Position numbers and translations under genes: made by a program. From Larus michahellis (taxonomy: Eukaryota > Chordata > Aves > Charadriiformes > Laridae), in NCBI RefSeq assembly GCF_964199755.1, contig NC_133896.1, forward strand, positions 99,322,549-99,386,548: a stretch of DNA of 64,000 nucleotides, read 5' to 3'. This document shows positions 14,401-26,018 of this stretch, piece by piece (position 1 is the first letter of the stretch; the number at the start of each line of letters is the position of its first letter). The notes under the pieces were generated by a model, which was not told the origin of the DNA, searched no databases, and worked only from the letters and a program-made list of their open reading frames with translations.

Positions 14401-17400
14401 TTTTGTTGTGAATGTTTTACACACAGAATGTTTTCCCTCCTGCTGTCACAGGCAAAGTATTAAGCAACCTTCCCAGCTCCTCTGCGCTAACACAGCTCTT
14501 GCGTTGCAAATGTGACCTTTGATTATTCTGTCTGGGCCTCCTACATTGAGATTATCTATTATTTGCTAGTTTCATCAAGTGTACAAACATTGGGTTTTCC
14601 AGACATATTTAGTTGAGATACTCACTTTACCAATGATAATTTATGCCTTTGGAGTAAAACTTGTCAAACAAAGGCAAGGTTTTTCACAGACTTTTGGGAG
14701 GTAAATTTTGTACTGGCATTAGGACATGGGCATGAAATATTCTCTTCCCTCCACTTTTTCTTTTTTTAAACTCACGCTACATAAAGAACAGAAGTAACCT
14801 GCACTGACAATATAATCTGCACCTCTGCGGAGGCATATGGCAGTTTTCTTGTGACATGTTTGTCTTGATGCGTTAAACTTTTTTCATTTCTGAACCAGGA
14901 AAAATTTGGGAGAGAAAAACAATTTGTAATGTTTATGGATAAAAAATAAAACCAGAATCCATTTGAATCTGGAACTTGATAGAAAGCAATCCAATGATCT
15001 GTTACTGTATTCTTACCACTTTGAAGAGCGCAGGACTAGGTGATCTGTGCAGACAGGCTGCAGTTTTGTTCCAGCATCAATTTATGAACAGCCCCATGCA
15101 CTGTTACCGCAAACTTGTGCAGAGCTCTGCCTCATCTCTTGAGCCCGTGGTTTCAGTACTACCCGCACTGACACTGCAATTGGCAAGATGAAGGTGGAGG
15201 CAGCTGGGGCATTGCTTTCATTTCCTGGAAGTTCGGTCCAGCTTTCAAAAGCCTGGGAAGGTCATTTGACAGCCTGCAAAGACTTCTCTCCCTGCCTCTT
15301 CCATCTACAAATTCTGCTGTGGGTTAGCTGGCACCTGCTGTCCCAGTGTCTGTATATGGGGCAAAAGCATCCATCCAGTTTTGATTCAGTTATTCCAGTT
15401 CAGTAGAATCTAATACAGTTGTTAAGAAGTTTGCTTGAGCAGCTAAGGCATAAATGCTTATTGTGCTATTCAGAGCTTGATTATTTTTTTTTCTTTGGGG
15501 GATCTTGTTACAGCTTCCAGCAAGGAAAGGTAACAATCAAGGCGGATGCTTGGGCATCTTGGAATCACTTGCTGAAGAGTAGGTGCTGGTACTGTTTGAT
15601 AGCCTATCTGTGCTCTTCAGCTGCACTCCTTTAAGGGGACAAAAAAAGCGGTGGGAGGATGTCTCACAGCCTCACAGAGCTGGCAAATGTAACTCAGAGT
15701 TCTGGGTATCTTGGGCATCTCAAATACCACTAGCCACCTAGTTTAGGCATCTAAACTGCTCTGTTGATCTTGCTGTCTAAAGATTACATGCCTGATTCTG
15801 AGAGATAGCAAATCTTTAACTGGAGCCTAGGACAGGAGACACTGTTCAGTTGTGAGGAAATGGTGTTTAAAGGATGGTTTTAGCAAAAGAATAAGTGATT
15901 TTGAGAAACGCATGCTTTTGCAAAGGTTCTTTTGAAAATTAAGAAATCGTGGGCTGTGGCCAAGCACAAGCATTTCACAGTTTTGAGAGGATCTGTTTGA
16001 CTTGTAACTTGTCAAATGAGCTAGGTAGGACTTGGTTTCTTGTTCTGATGAGAACATCCCTTGTGATCTTGCTAAGTCTAGACCGATAAATGTGTTAGCC
16101 TTGTTACTTGCAGCTTGCATGATACTCCTGGCTTGTGTTCTGTTTGGCGTGCGTTCACACCGACACACACACTGCATTTTCTATAATTAAGGTCTCTCTG
16201 GCCTCCTGATGTTTTCTGATTTGCTTATTGAGCTCCTGTAAACTAAACTCCTGTAACTAAAGATTGTATGAGAACATTGTTTGATAGAGACGAGTTTGAA
16301 AGGTCAAGTACATTTCCTTGCAGTGGTGTTGGTGGATTTTAACATTTCCTTTTCCAAATTCTAGGAATGCTTTAATTCTCCATATGGAACCCAATACTTT
16401 AAGGAGTATGCAGAGAAGATCCCTGGGGAATCAACACAAAAGCTCTCAGAAGTTGCAAGGGAGTGCAGCATATATCTCATTGGAGGTAGTTTACTCTTAG
16501 TGAGCATCTCATTGAGGGTAAAGTGGGCAGTGTCTATCAGTGCCATTGGATCAAAATTCCATGTAACACAATGGGGGAAACCTTTGTTCTTGCCTTTACA
16601 AAGGATCCATTCCAGAAGAGGATGGTGGAAAGCTGTATAATACATGTACTGTCTTTGGGCCTGATGGTGCAATGTTGGCAAAGCATAGGAAGGTAAGATG
16701 GCAGAATATTGTTATTAAGTATCCTTTGTTTTGCAAATCTACTTGTTAGATCGGGATATCTAGCTATTTTGCAGGGATTCTTTCCGTGAGGAAGATATAG
16801 AGCCATACTACAAAGTAATTGTTATATTTTTAGCTATTTTTAACTACTCTCTATTACTGAATGGGAGGATAGGGCATTCTATTCAGTAAGCGATATAAAG
16901 ATTTGATATGTGCATCACTTGGGTCACACAGATTGTATGTGTTTTTAAAATGGCCAGTCCTTTTTGGTTTGTTTTTTAGACATGGATATTTCTGTAAAGA
17001 AGAAAACCGCTTTAAATTATCTTTAGGAGATCTCACAATCTTACATGGTGGTTAGTTGCGATCCTGACAAAAAAGCAGTCTAGATAATGATAACTAGAAA
17101 TCACACGCCTAATAGAAAGAGGCTCAAATACCAAGCAGATAAATTGTTATTAATTGTTATTATTCATACCATAATTACAGGTTCATTTGTTTGACATTAA
17201 TATTCCTGGGAAGATACAGTTCAAAGAGTCTGAAACATTGAGTCCAGGGAATAGCTTCTCCATGTTTGATACTCGTGAGTATAAGACAAGGTGTCCCTTT
17301 AAGGAGCTCTACCACAATAACACTACAGTTGTTCTGGAGTTCCCTTCCCCCTTCTCCTCCCCTCAATGGATCTTTAGACTATCAGATTTATATTAGGCAT

Positions 17401-20400
17401 TTGACAACCATGGCACATATAGGTTTAAGTTTGTTCCAAGTGCGTGGGTCACTTCTGAAACTTTTTAAAAGACAATGTGATTGCAAAAGGACAGAGGAGT
17501 AGAAAGGGTTGAAGCATACAGCATGGCACTTCCCTTAATAAATAGTGGTTCTGTTGATTTGTTAAAGAGAAGTTACTGTATATTTTTTATGGCAGTTACA
17601 TCTTTAAAATGGTTCTTACAGAAATGGTTTGGAAAAAGAATGTCTGTAGCAAACAGCTACGTTGGCACATTGTTTCATGTCAGGATGATATAATAATGGA
17701 TATAACAACTGTAAATCCCATTCCAACGTTCTTGAACCAAACACATCAGATAAAAAAGCAAGACACCTACTCCCCTTACCATCCCCAGTGTTCAAAAAGT
17801 AACACCACCTGTTTACTGAGCTTTCTGAAGAATCTCATATCCCCTGGTCACTTTTTCCGTCTTGCAGTGTGCGTGCTGGAAAAAAGTACATGTATTTTCT
17901 TTAGTCCATGAAGAGCAGTGAGTGCATTCTTTTCTTGAAAATAAAATAATTGAAAAACCCGCAGCTAAATCAGAGAGGAATACATTACACAAAGAACTGC
18001 TGTAACAGGATTTTGTGTAAATGGCTGTTTTTTAAAGTGTAGATAGGACTGTTGCTCACAGTCTTCCCCTCATCATGAAGCATGAATTCTCCCCCACAAA
18101 TAGCCAAGGCTTGTTACAGAGAAGGATACACATTTAAATATCGTTCCTCTTGTTACTGTGAGACACATAAAATAACAGCTGGCAGGATGGCTGCAGGGTG
18201 TCTTATGATTGCTTTTTTGTACTTGTGATAGCGATTTGACTGTTGTCTCTTGTGTTTTGAGAACAGCATACTGTAAAGTGGGCCTGGGCATCTGCTACGA
18301 TATCAGATTTGCTGAGATGGCTCAAGTCTACGGGCAGAAAGGTGAGGCTGGGTCACCCAATGGAGCATGGTTAGCACTGAGGTCTGAACTATGCGGGGCT
18401 GTTTCAGGGTGGTACATACTGGGCAACCTGCGTGATCCAGCACTCTTACCCTTGCCCAGTAACACAACATGCCTCTTGTGGCCAAGACTGTGATTCAAAT
18501 GAGTGTCTGTTCTCCTTGAGTAAAGTAACAATTGTTTCCTGCTACGCACGTTTGCTGATGGAGTGATGGGTTTATCCCGCACTTGGTAATGTATCACAGG
18601 GCTTCGCTGACATAAGTAATCACCCATATTGTGCATGGACAGGCTCCATTTAGTTCCATTTTGGGCAGAGGTCAGGAAGTACTGAAAGAATACTCGCCGT
18701 GAGTCTCAATGTGAAGGGCCACTCTAGGGTTAAACAGTCTTCCCCTTAATGATGGTTGGGTTCTAATTTTCTCTTAACAAAGGTTGCCAGCTGCTGATAT
18801 ATCCAGGGGCTTTTAACATGACAACAGGACCAGCTCATTGGGAGCTGCTGCAAAGGGGACGGTAAGAACAAAGTAACAGCTTATCCTCCTGTTCCAGAGG
18901 GAGATTTAGCATGTGGAACTGAGCTGTTGTGTTCCAAACGACACTATGCATCAGAAGTGGTGCTGCAGGGCCACTCTGCCCTTGGAGCCTTGCTTGGTAC
19001 ACCAAAATGATTCTATTGTCAAGAAGAAAAGCAGGAAATGCTTATCCTTCACTCCTGCCAGCCCCTCCGCAGTAATGCCCTCTCAAGGACCCTTTTCCCT
19101 GTAAGCACCCTTCACACGAACTTGTAGATAGAAGAGCCAATTACCATTTGAGAACTGCTCTAATTACAGATAGAAATAGACCCTGAGATTCCTGAATGCA
19201 GTGTTATTTATTCATTTGGTCAGCTTCAATCAACCTTGCTGCATACTGAGTGAACATGTAATTCATTCTACCCACTAACTCTGGAGCAGGTGCTAGAGAC
19301 TTCTCTTTCCAGGCTCTGCTTTCTCTGATCGTCATATCATTTACAATTTTGGCTAGTCCTTGGGACAATATATAGCTTGCCCTTCAGAGTGAATTCTTTC
19401 CCTTCTGCTTAGTTAATTGTTGGTATAAAAAAAAATTCTATTAACTTTCCCCTTCCCTCATCTTTCTTTGAACACAGAGCTGTTGATAATCAAGTCTACG
19501 TAGCTACTGTATCTCCTGCTAGAGATGAGAAAGCATCCTATGTTGCCTGGGGACACAGCACTGTGGTAAATCCATGGTGAGTTCATTAAAAAAAAAAAAA
19601 ACAACCACAAACCCCACCTTTTCTTGGTTAAAAAATATGTTTTACTTGACAGTCACATTTCAGTCCCACATTTCCATCTACTCTTAAAAATGTCATAAGT
19701 TCTTGGTAAAAAGCACCTGAGACTTAAGCCTACATTCTCAAAATCATCCCTTAAAACTGTCTGACTGAAAAACAAGAAAGAAACTACAGCTAGTTTAACA
19801 GTATGTTTTCTTTTTGGTAGTGAAGAAGCTACTTAGTCCTAATATTTAGCATTAGTTAAGCTTCTGATGTTTTCAACTTGTCCCTGGAGTTCAGTCCATT
19901 ACATACTATGCATTATGGACTCTGTGCCAAGCTGAACCATCTTAAACAGCTTACACAAAACTATTTCCTTTCCTCAAAGAACAACACTGCTTTGAATAAG
20001 AAGGAACAAGAATGTCTTCAGCTAGATAAGAGACATGTTCTGACTTAAGCAGAAGTCAGGCAGGTGCACAGGAGGTAAGAGTGACCAAACCTTCAGGCAG
20101 TGATTTTTTTCTTTCAAATAAATCTACTGATAGTTCTCTTCCAGATGATTGCAAAGTAAGAAAAGCTTTATCCATGTCTTGAGCTTTTAACTTCATACGA
20201 TGAAAGTGGTGACAGAACACCTAGTGGGAGACATGATAAATAATGTTAGGTAGCTCATACAGCGTAAAAGTATACTCCTATTAAAAGCCAGGAGGATCTG
20301 AAAGGTGAAGGTGTTAGTTTTTGCCCTATATGGCTGTCCCTGAAGTTGTTTCGTCCCCCCAAGGTATACTGCATGCTCACAGGCATTGGTTCTCATAGTT

Positions 20401-21187
20401 GCTCTTACCGTGATTCTTGATCTTCCTTATGTTAAGTATGTGTATGTCACACATAAAGCGTGCCTCATATAAAGCTTGGAAGCCATTTCTGTCATGCCAG
20501 AGTTATGAATGATGACTCCATTTTTAGGACAGCCCTGTCTTTACAGCTGTAGACATCAAGGGTAGGAACTCCCTTTTGTACATACAGCAGCAACTGGACT
20601 GATGCCTTGAGACCTCTGTTAATGCTGTGAACAAATGTGCTTAATTTTGCAGGGGTGAAGTCATAGCCAAAGCTGGGGCTGAGGAAACAGTTATATACAC
20701 AGATATAGGTAAGGGTAAAGTTGGTTGGGTTTTTTTTTTCCTCCCCCTGCTTTTTTTCTTCAGTACAGGTCATGAGACTAAGGAGAGATTTTTAAGTCTG
20801 TGGGCTTGCACAGGCAATTACAGATGATGCAGTGTTCCCATTCCTTCTCTGCCTTTGCTAGATTAAAGCAAGAACAAGCAGCGCTTGACTATACTCTTCC
20901 AGTTTCCTTACTTATTGGGAAGCTGCCACCTTAGCAAAGAGCAAAGTCGAGGCTTCCTTCAGCCCTGGCTGCCCAGTTGCAGTGCGCTGCAGCCCCATTC
21001 TCCATGGAAGCTGCTCTCTTCCATGGCTTACCTCAGAGCAAGTCAGGAGTGTTCCTTTATGACTGCTGTTCTAATAGCTCTTTCTTCCCCTTCTGTAGAT
21101 CTGAAGAAGCTTGCAGAAATACGTCAACAAATTCCTATTTTGAGCCAGAAGCGTTGTGATCTCTATGGCATAGAGATGAAAAAGTGA
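11457..21187 (+). CDS. NIT2: NIT2, omega-amidase
   Basis: Omega-amidase of the nitrilase superfamily (branch 10). It hydrolyses alpha-ketoglutaramate and alpha-ketosuccinamate to the keto acids plus ammonia in cytosol and mitochondria, closing the glutamine transaminase pathway. Ten coding exons (11457-11463, 13533-13651, 16365-16485, 16604-16692, 17181-17274, 18267-18341, 18783-18861, 19478-19576, 20653-20708, 21099-21187) join in phase to 275 residues; human has 276. The catalytic triad is intact: Glu43 in [10 protein letters not shown], Lys112 in HRKVHLFD, Cys153 in GLGICYD. Further conserved blocks are [18 protein letters not shown] and [12 protein letters not shown]. The start MANFRLALIQ aligns with human MTSFRLALIQ and has the context GAGCCATGG. 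An in-frame ATG lies 21 bases upstream at 11436. It looks functional. Confidence 0.97.
11547..11569. repeat. (CCCT)n simple repeat
   Basis: About five tandem CCCT units at the start of NIT2 intron 1, preceded by a CAT/CTC-rich stretch at 11523-11545. Confidence 0.85.
11811..11828. repeat. Poly-C run inside the CpG island
   Basis: A run of ten C followed by GCCCCGCCC in NIT2 intron 1. Such runs are error-prone in sequencing. Confidence 0.8.
11881..13532 (+). other. NIT2: NIT2 intron 1, downstream part
   Basis: AT-rich intron with nothing recognised apart from the poly-A run. A small TGATGATGATGATG repeat lies near 13301-13315. Confidence 0.6.
12065..12082. repeat. Poly-A run (about 18 bases)
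   Basis: An A homopolymer in NIT2 intron 1 just beyond the CpG island. I saw no SINE-like body beside it. Confidence 0.8.
13533..13651 (+). CDS. NIT2: NIT2 exon 2
   Basis: Acceptor TTCTGCCGTTAG, donor GTGAGT. It encodes residues 3-42: [17 protein letters not shown], then [17 protein letters not shown] and VVALP. Confidence 0.96.
13652..16364 (+). other. NIT2: NIT2 intron 2 (2.7 kb)
   Basis: The largest NIT2 intron. Several 60-116 codon open frames occur, none with recognisable content or conserved splice phase. No repeat was identified. Confidence 0.6.
16365..16485 (+). CDS. NIT2: NIT2 exon 3 (catalytic Glu43)
   Basis: Acceptor CTAG, donor GTAGTT. The first codon, GAA, is catalytic Glu43, followed by [20 protein letters not shown], then [18 protein letters not shown]. 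Confidence 0.96.
16604..16692 (+). CDS. NIT2: NIT2 exon 4 (catalytic Lys112)
   Basis: A short 118 bp intron precedes it (acceptor TTTACAAAG) and donor GTAAGA follows. It encodes [20 protein letters not shown], then GAMLAKHRK. The last codon is the catalytic Lys112. Confidence 0.96.
17181..17274 (+). CDS. NIT2: NIT2 exon 5
   Basis: Acceptor ATTACAG, donor GTGAGT. It encodes [17 protein letters not shown], then [14 protein letters not shown]. One base carries over. Confidence 0.96.
18267..18341 (+). CDS. NIT2: NIT2 exon 6 (nucleophile Cys153)
   Basis: Acceptor GAGAACAG, donor GTGAGG. It encodes [19 protein letters not shown], with the nucleophilic cysteine in GICYD, then VYGQK. Confidence 0.96.
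18783..18861 (+). CDS. NIT2: NIT2 exon 7
   Basis: Acceptor CTTAACAAAG, donor GTAAGA. It encodes [19 protein letters not shown], then ELLQRG. Confidence 0.96.
19478..19576 (+). CDS. NIT2: NIT2 exon 8
   Basis: Acceptor TTTGAACACAG, donor GTGAGT. It encodes [20 protein letters not shown], then [12 protein letters not shown]. Two bases of the Trp codon carry over. Confidence 0.96.
20653..20708 (+). CDS. NIT2: NIT2 exon 9
   Basis: Acceptor AATTTTGCAG, donor GTAAGG. It encodes [18 protein letters not shown]. Confidence 0.95.
21099..21187 (+). CDS. NIT2: NIT2 exon 10 and stop
   Basis: A polypyrimidine tract and CTGTAG acceptor precede it. It encodes [17 protein letters not shown], then [11 protein letters not shown] and TGA at 21185-21187. 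The C-terminus is one residue shorter than human, which ends MKKP. Confidence 0.96.
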
Positions 21188-21298
21188 AGCTGGGTGAATA
21201 AGGAAGGTTCAGTTGACACAATGGCTGCTCCTTTCACCTTCAGAAGAATTCCCTTACTAGTTGCTCCACCATCTACTGCTAAATGTGCCAGTTAATTA

Positions 21299-21329
21299 AA
21301 AAAAAAAACAACACACACACACCCCCCCA
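21299..21329. repeat. A-run, (CA)n and poly-C low-complexity tract
   Basis: An A run, then CA repeats, then seven C, in the NIT2 3'UTR about 110 bp after the stop. Confidence 0.85.
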
Positions 21330-22324
21330 ACAAAACAAATCCCAAGTTGGTGGTGTAATTCTAAAATTGATTCAAATACAGTTTTTATATCTCCTCATAT
21401 GCTTTAGTATTTTATAGTATTTTACAGATAGGATAAAGATGGAGGTGAAATCAGTTCAACACAGTAGTAGTTAACATCATTGCTTTTTATGCATCACAAT
21501 GTTTTTGTTACCTTCTTGGGGCTTTTTTGTAGAACATAGAAATGGGAACCTTGTTCTCTCTGGAAATCTTCTGATGTCAGCTTTGGTATTGTGAATTTTC
21601 AGTGAATTATGAGGTAATCTAGAAACACGATTCTTCCATCTCTGTCCTTCTTATGTCCTTGAATGCCCAACTTCTAACTTGGACATCTTAAAGTTCAACA
21701 CACTAAGCAAAAAAGGATAAATTCTGCTCTGTACTACTTGGGGACAAGGCAAGAAGCTGCCAGACAGAACTACTGCTATAGAAGAATCTGTAACAGGTTT
21801 TGGTTCACATGTCCTGCTGGGAATATGTACGTATTAAATTCTCTTTACTGCAATTCCTGTTTATTGCTGAGGTGATGCAGGTTACTGTTGCGTTAAAGGA
21901 ATTTGTATGTCACCACACCTTTGCTCTACATCCTGCTTCCTTAATGTAATGTCTGAATGGGCTTTAATTCTGCTGCCTGGTCCTCTTCACCCAAAAAGGC
22001 TGAGGGGAGTCACTCAAAAGGGTTAGAAAACTTGTGCACCATTTGTTTCTGCCCAAAGTCTTCCAGACGACAGGGACTAGAATTGCTCAGTGTTTAAATG
22101 CATTATTGCTACTGGAGGCCAACTCCCATCAGCTGCATGGGAAATACTCCTTACTTCATTGCTCATGATGAAGAAACTAACAAACTGATTATTAATCATG
22201 CCACTCAGTGGCATTATCTATTCCAGCAGGCCTTTCTTGGTCTGTACTTTTCCCCGCATTTTGGTGCGCATACTGTACTGGAACTCTTAAGAAACAAGCC
22301 ACAGAGCATAAGGTGAAATGAAGA

Positions 22325-22344
22325 TTTATTTGTTGAAAAATAAA
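22325..22344. terminator. Convergent polyadenylation signals (NIT2 + / TOMM70 -)
   Basis: TTTATT at 22325-22330 is AATAAA on the minus strand, and AATAAA at 22339-22344 lies on the plus strand, eight bases apart, exactly between two convergent genes. The plus hexamer would end NIT2 transcripts; the minus one could end a long TOMM70 transcript with a 3.5 kb 3'UTR. Use is inferred from position. Confidence 0.45.
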
Positions 22345-25300
22345 TATAAAAAAAATTAACAATTTACCATTTGAGTCAAGTCTCCTGCATTAGATTAATG
22401 CCTCCCACATACTCAACAATTGGCATCCAAGATGGCCATCACTGGGCTCCAACTTCTAAATCATAGAAACTATTATACATCCATTCTTCTAAACTACTCC
22501 ATCTGTCTTTCCCTCTCCTCTCTACACTAGTTTAACATGCAGCAGAGCAGGAACTAAATACTACCTTTGGAGGATTAAAGTAGAGCAGGATTCTCAAGGG
22601 CTGACCACTTAATTTTAAAAACACAAAGTGCAGTCTGCAACAGACAACGGAATCCGTGGCCTGGGCCCTCTGCCCCTGGAATCCCAAATGGAGAGAAGGG
22701 ATGAAAATCTGTAGCGAGTGACTTTGGTGAACCCGGCTGAAGAGGTGACACCAGCTCAGTCCTCTTCAGTCTGTCAGGGCAACATCTAAGCACCTTGTTT
22801 TAGTGGGATGATTTAGGGGTCACCAGTGCAATCCACTCTGAAGTGATACAAATGGGACTCTGAATTTTTGGGCATTTCAGTGCAAAAAGTACACAATCAG
22901 TTCTCAGCTAGGTAATGCTTAAAGCAGTCAATACTCAATCTCTGTGTTGGTAGAAAACAGGCACTTAAAGTATCCGTATTATACATATGCACCAGTATTC
23001 TGCAAGTATAGAAAACCAGCCACTAAACAGCTCTGAACTAGCGCCAGAATTTCAGCCTGCCAGAGTTTAAATTCTTTTAAAAGAAATGGCAGAAAACACA
23101 GTAATGCCTGTTGTATGGGGCAGTGTTATTACCCCTGCGGCTGGGGAGCCTGGTTAAAGCTGCGTCTAAGCTGCTCTTAATAGTTCCAGAATAAGTTACA
23201 GTACAACTCTTTAGTATATGTTAGTTCCCTCTTCCTTTTCCATCTGCAATTAGATCCTAGATTCAAGTCACAATTGCTAATCTCCATTCCAGCAAACTTG
23301 TCTCTAACATGAACAACTAGGATTTTACATGATCAGAATTAAGATGCAAGACAACTACGTGTGCAAGCGACTTCACAGAATCTCTAGGATACACCAGTTT
23401 TATCCAACTCTTTAGTACTAGCTTCTTATGTTATTTCAACAATTTATATTTTTTTTTAAATAGCAGTAATACTTGGTTCACTTCAGCTGTTGATCCCTAC
23501 TAAAGAAAGCTTTTCTCAAAGTTCACATGCACGCTATATCAGCCCTTTAAAAAGAAAATCCCCTTCACTAAAGGGATCCACTCGCATATGCACATTAGCA
23601 GGGTGTCAACTACTCAGATTCCCAGCTTTCCTGGCTGGATTTCTGTCCCCTGTAGTCTCCAGCTCTCAAGATCATACCTCTGTAGGTGAGGGAAGCCATC
23701 AGATATAAGACTTGTTAATTACATGTCTCTTCACTTTTTCTTAAAAGTTGAAGTGAGAGAAGATGACAGGGAGTCAGTCATTATTAGTTCTTCCTCAAAT
23801 AAGCACAGAGAGCACCACTGCAGAGAACACTTTCATCAAAACCTGTTGTTATACATGTCAGAGAGAGATACTTGAAGGTAATATTTATTTTTTTTCAGTT
23901 TACAGGTGATACATCATTTACAAAAAAAAAAAAAAAATTACAGACAATGCATCCTTTCAGTGCAGTTTCAAACTAGTTCAAGAACAGGCAAAAGTCTGTG
24001 ATGATTTGGAATGCTAGTATTTGACAGCACATGCTTTTTTCCCTTAATTGATTGGGTGGGGTAAGGAATGGGGTACAGGGAGGGTGAAGAGGAGAAAATG
24101 CCAATGTAAATAAGGCCATGCGAATAAAAACTCCTCGGGAGAACAGGACACATCAGCCAGTCCGGCATGTTTTTGTTCTCAGGTAATTGATGCAGAGACT
24201 GGAAGTTCCAGAAGACGTTTGACACTTGTTATGTGCAGTGCCCTTAGAAGCTGCCAGTACCTTCCAATGCCTTCAGTTCTACACGAACGCTATGATTTCA
24301 GATCACCTACTGAGCTAGCTAAAATAGAACCATTAGAGCTCTGTGTCTACTCTCCACCACTTGAATTCTCAACTGTAGTTGCTGGGAGAAAGGAAGGTCA
24401 AGTTGAAAATACAAGCTGCTGCTAGAAGGTGGCACAACTAGAGAACAAGACGGTTTGACCACAGCACAGTTAATTTCTTTAAGAGATGAAATACATTAGA
24501 CAATTCAGCACAAGCAAATCTATGATTTCAGGATGGGAAGAAGCCCAAATTAGTGTATGGTAAATTAAGCTACATCAGTTAAGTATTTGCATGAGGTTTA
24601 TCCAGCCACATGAATCCAGGGAGAGGCAAGATGGACTGACTAAAGCAAGACAGCCCTCTGAGAAGTTCCGAGCTAGAGGAAGACAGTTGATATTAGTATT
24701 TAATAACTTGCCAGTCTGCTATTTGCAGAACAGTTGCTTCCTTCCTACAGTATTTGTAATCTTGGACTAGACAGGGTCTAAAGAACAAGGAAACCATTAC
24801 AGAGTCTAGATCCGTTATTTGAAGTTTTAGCCTATGCTTTGTTCCTTATCTCACTTAATCCTGCAAAGGGCTATTACAAGGAGCAGATCAGAACGCAGCA
24901 GCCCCTAGAGACTGAGGAGAATTTAGACTGTCTATTAGCAGTTACATTTAAGCAAGAGCATCAGATATTACAAAGATTATATGCAAGCATGACCTTACCT
25001 TGGCAGCTCTACTCCCAGCAGTGCTTTCTGTTCTTGAAAGCCCCTCTGAACCCTTCAGAACAATTTCCTGTGACATTCACGTAAGGACTGCTGCAGAGGA
25101 ACACAGCCTTTCTTCCAGTAAAGCCTCCACTGAAGCAGTCTCGCCTGACCTCTTTCCCCAGCCAACCTGTGTACCAGCTCTCCTGCACAGTATGCCAGGG
25201 CTTTCCGGGGTAAAGATAAGGACTATCAAATTAATTTCCTAATAGCTGCCACAGGACTATTTCTAAGTACGTTATGCAGAGGGTGGGAGGGGCTTTAAGT

Positions 25301-25864
25301 GAAGATTGTGCATGCTTGCATATATTTACAGGGATTCTCTCCACATCTACTGACTTAAAAAAACCCCTCTATTATTAAACAGTTTGAAAATTAATTTTTT
25401 CCTTTTTGCAAAATTAAAATCAACCCTCAAGGATTAATTGCATATAAAAAAGAAACCTATTTTACAGCACTGACTAGTATTACCTTTAAAATCAACAGGA
25501 AAAAAACCCACATGCTGTAATATTCTTTGATAAAGCAAAAATCGCCCACAACATAGTCACCCCAAATGAACCAGTGTGAAGTTTTTATTTGCATGGCCAA
25601 AATATCTTCCTTTTGTTCCCCTGCAACTTTATTTCCCTTAAACACGCTTCAAGGTTTTCGCTGCAGAAGGAACAAGATGCAACACTGCATACTTCCTTGA
25701 ACAACCACTCCCACAACACCTAAACATTTAACAGACGTAGCAAATGACAACACCACGAACGGGAAAAAACTAAGTTCCACCATTCAACATGGTCTGCAAC
25801 AGCGTCTTTAGGGCTGGCTGAAGTGGGCAACTTCACTTTAGAAGGTCGTTTCCTCCTCATTTCT
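22331..25864 (-). other. TOMM70: TOMM70 3'UTR (inferred extent)
   Basis: 3.5 kb of noncoding sequence between the TOMM70 stop and the convergent signal pair. No recognisable exon on either strand. A further minus-strand AATAAA (plus TTTATT) occurs near 23884 and could give a shorter 2 kb 3'UTR. A 15-A run lies near 23922-23937 on the plus strand. Confidence 0.45.
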
Positions 25865-26018
25865 TTACAGTGTTGGTGGTTTCAATCCATACTTCTTTGC
25901 AACTTCTGTCTGGGCATAGGCAGCATCACAGAGTGAGTAGAGGTGGGCCATCTCCATTTCAGATTTGGCCAGGTTGATAGCTTTGTTGAACATTTCAATG
26001 GCTTTATCCAGATTACCT
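25865..26018 (-). CDS. TOMM70: TOMM70 exon 12 and stop
   Basis: [20 protein letters not shown], then [20 protein letters not shown] and [13 protein letters not shown] at 25867-25865. Acceptor GATTTATTTCAG. Confidence 0.97.

Larger units (their letters stand above)
21188..22350 (+). other. NIT2: NIT2 3'UTR (inferred extent)
   Basis: Noncoding sequence after the stop. Candidate signals are ATTAAA at 21833-21838, followed by T/GT-rich sequence, and AATAAA at 22339-22344. A CA/C-rich low-complexity tract lies at 21299-21330. The actual cleavage site cannot be told from sequence. Confidence 0.5.
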
